This document shows positions 56,076 to 64,000 of a stretch of DNA of 64,000 bases, in pieces (position 1 is the first letter of the stretch; each line of letters opens with the position of its first letter). The stretch comes from Nicotiana tabacum (lineage: Eukaryota > Streptophyta > Magnoliopsida > Solanales > Solanaceae). The position numbers and the translations under genes are program-made. The notes beneath the pieces are model-generated. The model made no database searches. It saw only the letters and a list, made by a program, of their open reading frames with translations, and had not been told where the DNA came from. Where the stretch lies: contig NC_134085.1 in NCBI RefSeq assembly GCF_000715075.1, forward strand, positions 136,290,060-136,354,059, read 5' to 3'.

Positions 56076-58455
56076 TGTCACGCCCCAACCTTAGGAGGCA
56101 CTACCGGAGCTCAATCAAGTGATCCCGACTGAGCAAGACTTTTTAACACTTTCTACCCAACTCAATATGATTAAGGGAACCATGCTTTCGTTTACTTAGA
56201 CAATAGGAAAGATTGTACATTCAACATTGTTAGTTCATTTTATATCACAAACTTAAATCGTAGTTAAGTTTCCAAAATCTCATACAATTATAATCTAGAG
56301 AAACAAGAGTTTAGATTTACAACAAAGTTCATAGACCCATCCAATACCCATACATAGCCCACGCAAACGTCTACGGAGCCTCTAAGAATACGAAAGACAA
56401 TTATAACAACGCCGGCAACAAGGCCCCGACTATACCTTAAAAGTGTATATCTATAACAAAAGATGTACAACATAACCCCTTGAAGGATAAAGGGGATCAC
56501 CAAGACTTTGAAAGGGGGATACTCCGCTACGCGCGATCGGCACTATCCGCTATAGAGCCACCTACATTCATTTAAAAATGTAGCGTCCCCAACAAAAAGG
56601 ACGTTAGTACCATGGAATAGTACTAGTATGTATAACTAAACACCATCTTATTAGAAAGAACTGTCATAAAAGAATTCAAGGAAATCACAAGAGACAATCA
56701 AAGCTTTAACCAAACACCACATCATCAAATAAAGAATCGTACAACTTTCACATGATTTCCATAACTTTAGTTTGGGGCATTTCATATGTTCATCATTGTT
56801 CTCAATACCACCGCTATCTTGAGTGGAGTTCGATCACGATACGATCGGCTAGGTTGCCTCATTTGAGACATATACCTCAATCACTAGCTCATTTCCCTTT
56901 TTCGGAATTCAATATCAGCACATTACCACTATGTGTGTGGCATGGTGTCCGATTACGGCCCGATCGGCCAGGCTGCCTTACCTAGGCGTTGTTCCTTTCT
57001 TATTAATCATCTCATTTGAATCTTTATTTCACATATATCATATCAATTCATTGGCGCTTAGGGCCACAATTATCACATCATTTCCACTTTCAGTGTCAAC
57101 CTTGTAATTTATTATCATAGGCACATACAAAAGTAATTCAAGTTGTAATCATAGGTAAGATTTCACATAATTAGCATGACACTCTTAGTTTTTACTCTTG
57201 ACGTGAAGTCTAGGCAATTTCAACACATGGTTCATATTCTTTGCACATCTTTAAATACCTAGAATAGTACTTTGCACACATTGAGGCACACATTTCATGT
57301 ATATATACAATTTCAAAACCAATTCATGTAAAATAATAATCAATACATCAATCAAGTTTTCAGTCTTACCAAATTTGCACATACACATACCTACGGAGCT
57401 CAATTTCTAATAGGAATGGGATTTTAGCCATACATACCTCAATAGAGCTTTCCTTAAATTCTTACAAAATTCCGGGATTCTTAGCAACTCCAATATATTA
57501 TATGAAAATTACAAATTTAACCAAGAATTAGAGACATGCTCAAGATTCTAGCTCATTTAAGTAAATTAACAAGCACTAAGTGTGCGATGTGATTTTAGGA
57601 CCCCTTTTGTGAGAGATTTCTACCATTTTACACTCCAATTGCTATCTTTTTAGTTCACAACCTCCACATACCCTATTATCTTTTATGCATGCAAGAAAAT
57701 CCATTCTTATACCCATGAACCCACAAGCTAATTACTCATTCTAGTGTGAATTTCGAAATTAGAGATTAGGGCTCAAGTTCTTACCTCTTAGGGTGAAAGC
57801 CTAGTAAATTTTGCTTGAAAGTCTTCAAAGATTTGACAAGGTTTGAGAGTTAGTTTCTCCCTCTAGAGCTACCTCTCTCACTCTATTTGCAGTAAAAATA
57901 ACATAAAAGAGGTCTAATGGGTGTTTTTAATGGGATGGGGGCGGGTATAAAAGTTAGAAAATAGGAGCCCCAACACAATCTGCGAGCGCATAATGGACAT
58001 GCGGCCCGCAAAATGGACCGCAAAAATGGTCCCAAAACCTAAACAAACTGTATGGGTATGCGACAGAAATGCGGTTCGCATACCTGTTCTGCGATCCCAT
58101 AATGTACCGAAGAATTGCCCCTCATAAAAGTTCCAAGGGGATTATGCAATGACTATGTGGCCCGCATATTGATTATGCGATCGCATAATTGGCCGCATAG
58201 TTGACCTCAAATTAACCAACAAACTGCCTGACTCTGCGGCGACTATGCAGTCCGCATATCTATTATGTGACCGCACAATGGACCGCTGAAAAGCACGTTT
58301 CTGGAAAACATAATTCCTTAACATTTTAATGCACAGATCAATCCAAAGGGTCCGAACCACGGCGAGCTTAATTTTATGAATTTCTAACACATGGTCCTAA
58401 CTTGGCACTATGAGATTTCGGGGTTTTGAGTAGAAATTTTTCACGGGGCCTTACA
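56076..58455 (-). repeat. Tekay2 3' LTR
   Basis: Plus-strand edges TGTCACGCCCC and GGGGCCTTACA, 2380 bp. Inside are a ~119 bp spaced pair (CGATCGGCTAGGTTGCCT at 56842 and CGATCGGCCAGGCTGCCT at 56961) and a palindromic word cluster at 57980-58275. Confidence 0.8.
57980..58275. repeat. cluster of ATGCGATCGCATA-type palindromic words, Tekay2 LTR
   Basis: Words: TGCGAGCGCATAA, ATGCGGCCCGCA, AATGCGGTTCGCATAC, TTCTGCGATCCCATAA, ATGTGGCCCGCATA, TTATGCGATCGCATAA, TATGCAGTCCGCATA, ATGTGACCGCACAATG. About ten in 300 bp, most self-complementary. In element sense the cluster precedes a TATA-poor but AT-rich stretch. Confidence 0.75.
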
Positions 58456-58468
58456 TCCTCCTCCACTT
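58456..58468 (-). promoter_or_regulatory. Tekay2 polypurine tract
   Basis: Minus strand AAGTGGAGGAGGA immediately before the LTR start TGTAAGGCC. Confidence 0.75.
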
Positions 58469-58839
58469 AAGATCATTCGTCCTCGAATGAGGATCAAGGT
58501 TCACTTATTAACAATCTTTATGCAATCTCATATTTTCACAATATGAACATATCAACAACCCCAAATTTGGCTAACTCCCTAAATTTTCCAAAATTTTCAC
58601 CAGAGTTTCCTTTGTAACTAGGCCTATCCACCTGTCAGAGGGCCCCAAAAACATATCCTAACAACATATACACATTCCATATACAATATATAACTTGTTC
58701 AACACTAGTCGTGGCTGCATAGACAACATATAACCAAGATAGAACAGTTTTACATAGATCAAATCAAAAGATAAGAGTTCATAGGAACCAAATGCATAAA
58801 AGCTATTACAAGGCTTATACAAATACATGTGGGTACTTC

Positions 58840-60100
58840 TTTCTCATTTCTTCCTTGGCTTCCCAAGTGGATTCCTCACCTGCTGGTTCCGCCATTACAC
58901 TTTTACGGAGGCAATTTTCTTATTTCTCAATTTCTGGACTTGCCTGTCAAGAATGGCAACTGGAACTTCTTCATATGACAGTTCATCATTAACCTCGATA
59001 GTTTTAATTGCCACAATAGTGGACGGATCTCCCACTACCTTCTTCAACATAGACACATGGAAGAATGGGTGTACCAATGACATCTCTGGTGGTAGCTTGA
59101 GCTTGTATGCCACCTGACCAATCCTCTGAATGATTTTGTATGGTCCAACATACCTCGAACTCAATTTCCCTTTCTTTCCAAACCGCATGATACCCTTCAT
59201 GGGGGAAACCTTCAAAAATACCCTATCATCTTCTTTGAACTCCAAATCTATACGACGAACGTCCGAATACGACTTTTGGTGACTTTGAACAGTTTTTAGC
59301 CTCTTTTTAATCATTTTGACTTTCTCCATGGCTTTATGCACAAGGTCCGTCCCTATCAATGCCGCTTCTCCAACCTCGAACCACCCAACGGGAGACCTAC
59401 ATCTCCTACCATACAATGCCTCGAACGGTGCCATCTGGATACTAGCATGGAAGTTGTTGTTATAAGCAAATTCTATGAGTGGCAAATGGTCATCCCGGCT
59501 ACCTTTGAAATCAAGAGTACAAGAACGCAACATGTCCTGAAGTGTCTGAATAGTCCGTTCTGCTTACCCGTCGGTTTGAGGATGAAATGTTATGCTAAGA
59601 TTTACTTGCGTGCCCAAACCATGCTGAAATTTCTTCCAAAAGTTAGTTGTGAACTAAGCCCCTCGATCTGAAATGATTGAGGCTGGAGTGCCATGCAACT
59701 TGACTATTTCTTTAATGTACAACTGAGCATATTGTTCCTCTATGTCGGTAGATTTAACTAGCAAGAAGTGTGCTGATTTCGTGAGTCGATCCACGATCAC
59801 CCAAATTGGGTTGAACTTGCACGGAGTGCGCGGTAATCCCACCACAAAATCCATGTTGATCATCTCCCATTTCCACATTGGAATTTCTATGCTTTGAGCC
59901 AACCCACTATATCTTTGATGTTCGACCGTCACTTGCTGACAGTTCGGACATTTTGCCACAAAGTCCACCACATCCTTTTTCATGTTGTTCCACCAATATA
60001 CTTCCTTGAGATCATGATATATTTTCGTAGAACCTGGGTGCATGGAATACCTGAAAGAGTGAGCTTTTGCCATGATCCTTTCCCGAAGATCGTCAATATC
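58840..60100 (-). pseudogene. int: Tekay2 integrase with chromodomain
   Basis: Zinc finger: [16 protein letters not shown] (about 59960). Core: [18 protein letters not shown] (first Asp), SIISDRGA (second Asp), and the Glu in the block PQTDG*AERT (about 59570). C-terminal domain: LVHPFFHVSMLKKVVGDPST. Chromodomain: VPVAILDRQVQKLR-type block, then a stop at about 58894 and a one-base loss near 58880 in front of STWEAKEEM. The CAG-to-TAG changes in RGA*FT (59656) and DG*AE (about 59565) are the only other breaks I see. Confidence 0.85.
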
Positions 60101-60735
60101 TAGAACACATAGGCGGTCTTGGTACCGTAGGGTACCATCACCCATGCCAAAGGAGAAATTTGTGGTCTTGTGTCTATGAATGCCCTCTTTTAGTTGTGCT
60201 AACAATGGATTGTTGAATTTGTTCTCCTTCACATCCTCCATAAGCGATGATTCAGCCCTATTCTGCAGAATCACTCCTCTTTCATTAGAGTCCGCAAGGC
60301 GAACTCCCAAACTAGCCAACTGGTGAACCTCCTTGGCCAACGGCCTTTGATATTCCTCCAAATGAGCCAAACTTCCTATAGATTTTCGACTAAGAGCATC
60401 CGCCACAACATTAGACTTTCCCGGGTGATAGAGAATATCAATGTCATAGTCCTTGAGTAACTCTAGCCATCTTCTTTGTCTCAGATTCAACTCCTTCTGC
60501 TTGAAAATATATTGAAGGCTCTTGTGGTCCGCAAATACATCCACATGGACCCCATACAAATAATATCGCCAAATCTTTAGCGTAAACACCATTGCTGCAA
60601 GCTCTAAGTCTTGGGTTGGAAAGTTTTTTTCATGATTCTTGAGTTGCCTAGAAGCGTAAGCTATAACCCTGCCATGTTGCATTAACACATACCCAAGCCT
60701 GATCCTTAAAGCATCTCAATACACGACAAATCCCT
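60101..60735 (-). pseudogene. Tekay2 RNase H, truncated
   Basis: [73 protein letters not shown]. Upstream only about 15 more residues are recognisable (PEGFVVY, stop, [10 protein letters not shown]), and then homology ends near 60735. The YCDAS block has a stop at Cys and Ser changed to Leu. Confidence 0.8.
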
Positions 60736-60816
60736 CTGGTTATCCTTTGCTCGTATGTCTCCTGTATTTTTTAACATTGAATTGTTACTAATAATCATCT
60801 TTGCTTGATAAAGACA

Positions 60817-62660
60817 ATGGTACGATCAAGAGGACGAGGCAACACATCAAAAGGGAGAGGTGAACCTTCTCGGGGACGAGGCAAGAGTGCCTTACCTCTT
60901 CGCCAACAAAAGGCAATTAGGAAGAAAGCAACAGCTGGGAGAGGGAGAGGTGCAAACCTCTCCGAGACGAGCTCATACGTTTCATCAAGGAAATTATCAG
61001 AGTGCAACTCATCCAACTTAGAGATGAGTCGTCCTCATCTCATAGCACTTCCGAGGGATCGGAGAGTGCTAGTCAGGCTTCTGAGCCATCGGCTGCACCA
61101 GTCCCTAAGGCACATGATGCACCAGTTCAGGATATCCCCAATGATGGCAGAGGGGGAGATACTACTACTGTCGGCCTTGAAAGAATAGAGAAGAAATAGG
61201 TTTGGGAGGATCGCTTCGTCAGCCTAGATGCTTTCACTAGCTTTCATACATGGTGGACAGCAAGGTCGTTAACCCTTGAGCAACAGTTTCTATTAACAGA
61301 TTTAGAGAGGTACAACCTAGCCGTTTTGAGATAGTTCAGGGCATGCAAGGGTTGGATGTGGTTCACTCAGAGTGTAGTGGATTCCAAAGAGTACCTGGTC
61401 CGTGAATTCTATGCCAATGTGGTTCACATCAAAAAGGGGACAAAAGTGACCAATGTACGTAACCTAAAAGTGTGGTTTGATCAGCGTACGCTCAACGTGT
61501 ACTTGGGTATTGATGATGTTGAGCCAAAGGAATATTTGGAGAAGTGTGAAATGGGGACGAGGTTCGAACTTGGTTACTCGAGATACTAGCACCACCTAGG
61601 CCACCATCACTATGGATTATGTTGGGGTTCCATCCAACGGAGCACATTGAGCTTTGAGACAAAAGGGTAGCAAACCTTTGTCTGCAGCAGACTGGATCCA
61701 AGCCAGAATGAGACTCACCTTCCGATCCCTCGGGAAGTTTTGGTTGCTTCTATTATGTCCGGGTACCCAATCAATGTGGGTGCTGTGATGTCGTCCAATA
61801 TCTCAGTGTTCGCTCGGCAAGATGACTCATCTTACCCGTATCCCAACACCATTACAGAATATCTCACCGATGCAAAGGTAGAGCCAAAGGATTATGATAC
61901 AAAGGAGAAGTCGAAGAAACCTTTCACTTGGTACTCACTGATGGATGAGAACAATCTGAGAAAAGTTCAGCCTCCTACCAGCACATGCCAGTCTAATGAG
62001 CCAATTGTGGTAGCTTCTGAAGTAGCTGATGTTCCATCCACTTTGGCTGAGTCTTCCTCCAATGCCGCACCCATGCCTCCACCATCATCTACAGCCCCTA
62101 ATACAGCTCTTTCCACAACTTCTACCTCATCTCTTAGGCCAGTGCCAATGCCCAATGTCCCATTATCTGCATTGCGAGTCTTCTAGATGCTGGCGAGTCT
62201 CAACAACTAGATGCATAAAATCATTGTAGAGCTGTCTGACTTGTCCAATACTGTTGCAGCGCAGTCTACAACTCAGGCACCTCAGTTTCCCTTGACCATT
62301 GAAGAGACAATGAAGAAGCTCTTGGAGAACCATAAGACTATTATGGCTACCTTGGTACACCACGGGTCAGTGATTGAAGAACAAGGAAAGGAAGTAAAGA
62401 AGATGAGGAAGTCCCAGGATAGCAAGAGGTCGGTGGATAAGCTCCGAAGAGAGGTGAATACAATTTCTACAGCCGGAGATCTTCCATTTGACATGTTACT
62501 TGACCCGTACCAATCTGCACCAGATCCTACAGCCTTATCTGCACTGGTAGCACCAACTAGCCAGTCTGAAGAGCTAGACCTTGCTGCCGACACTACTAAA
62601 GTAGTGTGTAAGATGTTTGCCAAACTAGCCACACCTAGAGTCGAGAATGATGAGATCTAG
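60817..62660 (+). pseudogene. Athila A env-position ORF, Transposase_32-like
   Basis: Start ATG 60817 (VRSRGRGNTSKGRGEPSRGR), a basic Arg-Gly-rich N-terminus. The frame changes near 61000 to SASQASEPSAAPVPKAHDAP. Core: FYANVVHIKKGTKVTNV, VWFDQRTLNVYLGIDDVEPK. Then SIMSGYPINVGAVMSSNISV, PFTWYSLMDENNLRKVQPP, a Ser/Pro-rich linker (62020-62150), and a coiled-coil tail (62211-62660: EETMKKLLENHKTIMATLVH, EEQGKEVKKMRKSQDSKRS). Stops at about 61198, 61330, 61587 and 62184. It is the counterpart of 46429-47776. No membrane segment is visible. Confidence 0.65.
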
Positions 62661-63188
62661 TTGGCTGAACTAGAGGACGATGACATTGCTGGGAACACAG
62701 AGATGTCCAACGAGCCATAGGGAGTTTTCTTCACTCTTTCCCCTCTTTTACTCTTATTTTTCTAAGCACCAGGGACAACGCTTATATTTATATGGGGGGG
62801 GGGTAGAGTTTACTTGACACATTTGATATGTTGATACATTTGGTCTGTAATAACTTGATAATATTTTCTCTTTTCTTACTTGTATGTATATATATTCTCC
62901 CTCTCTATTCATTTTATTTTCAGTTGGTTTTGCTTATTATCCTCTTTATTTTTTTGTTTTTTGTTTCTATATTAGTAGCTTATTTTTATATTTTAGTAGA
63001 TAATAAGCCTTTGATTTTCTTAACGCCACGGTTCTTTCAAAAGGTAGTTGTTGTGTGAACTACCTTTTGATTTTAGTAGGTAGTTCTTGGCTCGTCCTAA
63101 CGATGTATAGCGTGACAACCTTCTTAAGGGAATGAGTCTGTTTTTGTGTTTAGATAGTAGTAGTAGTAGTAGTAGCAGTAGTAGTAGC

Positions 63189-63274
<86 letters not shown>

Positions 63275-64000
63275 AAGTGAATAAAAAGACCTAATTAAGT
63301 CATGCTTGAATAGTCAACCATGCTTCAATTAGCACCAACATATTTAACTACATATTTATGGTTAGAAACGAGGTTTTTAAAAGGAATAGCTCTAGTTAGT
63401 GACTTTGTGACTCTTGTGTTGATTTTAGTGATCATCGAGTGGTTTAATTGGACCATAGTGATCTTTAAACTTGAATGTGGTGTAGGCTCTCGACTCTATC
63501 CTCTTTTATAATCTAATTGTGTGATGTGTTAGATGAATTGTGGCTAGTCCAAGTATCCATGCGAAGGGTCTAGAACTTGCTCTGAATGTGTTTTAAGGCG
63601 AATCCTAAGTTTTGCTTGGTTTGAAGTGATTGTGGGCTTTCCTTGACCCGTTTGAGTTTTATATTGCCAACTAATGTCATTATCCCTAGTCAACCCCTTT
63701 GAGCTTCTAGTCTTTCTCATTTGATAACCATGTTATATACCTGTTTTGTCTTGACCATCTCTTGGCACCTGAGCTTTCCTTAACACTCTTGAGAAAAAGG
63801 TTTCAAGGCACAAAAAGATAAAAGAAATAATCTCTATGAGAAGAGAAGGCAAAAAGAAAAGAACACAAAGAAAAATACAAAAAAATGAATAAGTTGAAGG
63901 GTTGAATGGATTCAAAGAGAGGTAATGATCCCAAGAATTGAGAAATCAAAAAGGGGAAAAAGAATGAAATGAATAAGAAAGAGTGATTTTAAGTCTCTCT
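62661..64000 (+). other. Athila A 3' UTR
   Basis: No gene. A G-run (62794-62803) after AGGGACAACGC corresponds to the AAGTGTGGGG block of Athila B. T-rich DNA follows (62820-63060), then (TAG)n at 63155-63279. The final 300 bases are A-rich with short purine tracts. The 3' LTR is not reached. Confidence 0.55.
63155..63279. repeat. (TAG)n microsatellite
   Basis: About 40 trinucleotide units, with CAG interruptions near the left end (around 63175 and 63188) and an AAG near the right end. Confidence 0.95.

Larger units (their letters stand above)
56071..60770 (-). mobile_element. Tekay-type chromovirus, 5'-truncated (Tekay2), in Athila A
   Basis: In element sense it holds RNase H (from about 60735), integrase, chromodomain, polypurine tract and 3' LTR (58455-56076). 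Most RT, protease, gag and the 5' LTR are absent. ATTTT stands at both ends (56071-56075 and 60766-60770), a candidate target duplication, although this 5-mer is low-complexity. The right boundary is uncertain between 60735 and 60765. The open frames are longer than in Tekay1, so it is probably younger. Confidence 0.75.
35151..64000 (+). mobile_element. Athila-type retrotransposon (Athila A), split twice, running off the right edge
   Basis: Plus strand: 5' LTR 35151-36647, decayed primer site, gag (36767-38137, resuming 50806), protease, RT, RNase H, integrase (to about 54905), a long non-coding stretch, an env-position ORF (60817-62660) and 3' UTR to the window end. Interrupted by Athila B (38138-50805) and Tekay2 (56076 to about 60765). 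The 3' LTR is outside. The primer site type, the MDD-type RT motif and an ORF after pol are Athila features. Coding parts carry many stops. Confidence 0.8.

Overview
The window reads as plant nuclear intergenic DNA built almost entirely of nested LTR retrotransposons. I found no convincing host gene, tRNA, rRNA or CRISPR array. The additional ORF families (a DUF7745-like ORF1, a Transposase_28-like antisense ORF and Transposase_32-like env-position ORFs) and the LTR terminal sequences are ones I associate from memory with Solanaceae such as Nicotiana, Capsicum or Solanum. That host assignment is an inference. Almost every element protein carries frameshifts or stops, so this is a decayed, probably heterochromatic stretch.

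Layout, left to right. (1) 1-8329: the 5' part of a minus-strand Ogre/Tat element (Ogre1) with a 3.9 kb LTR, a tRNA-Arg-type primer site, a broken ORF1 and the start of gag. (2) 8330-11022: the 3' part of a plus-strand Tat-type LTR, cut by Ogre1. (3) 11023-27171: a second minus-strand Ogre-like element (Ogre2), which is UTR plus LTR only. It is split by a complete minus-strand Ty3/gypsy chromovirus of Tekay/Del type (Tekay1, 12165-24217, target duplication AAAAG). The 3' LTR of Tekay1 is itself split by a 1089 bp hAT-type DNA transposon (12575-13663, 8 bp target duplication ATAACCAT). (4) 27172-35150: a minus-strand Tat element (Tat3) with dual RNase H domains and, downstream of pol, an antisense spliced ORF with its own TATA box. 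(5) 35151-64000 and beyond: a plus-strand Athila element (Athila A), split by a full Athila element (Athila B, 38138-50805) and by a 5'-truncated Tekay copy (Tekay2, about 56076-60765). Both Athila elements carry an ORF in the env position.

The insertion order follows from the nesting. Tat3 is oldest. Ogre2 and Athila A landed in Tat3. Tekay1 landed in Ogre2, and Athila B and Tekay2 landed in Athila A. The hAT element inside Tekay1 is the youngest event that can be resolved.

The most interesting signal is regulatory. Four unrelated LTRs each hold a dense cluster of short, GC-rich, mostly palindromic words of about 8-13 bp. The word differs between elements: TCGCGAACGCGA in Tekay1, GCGGCCGCA or TGCGGACCGCA in Athila A, ATGCGNNCGCAT in Tekay2 and GGCGACGCCAGG in Athila B. 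In Tekay1 and both Athila elements the cluster lies directly upstream of a TATA-like box. Both Athila elements repeat their own word cluster between pol and the env-position ORF, and in Athila A that second cluster is again followed by TATAAATAG, as if the LTR promoter module had been copied to drive the env-position ORF. A tandem hairpin with one compensatory base-pair change also follows the Athila B pol stop.
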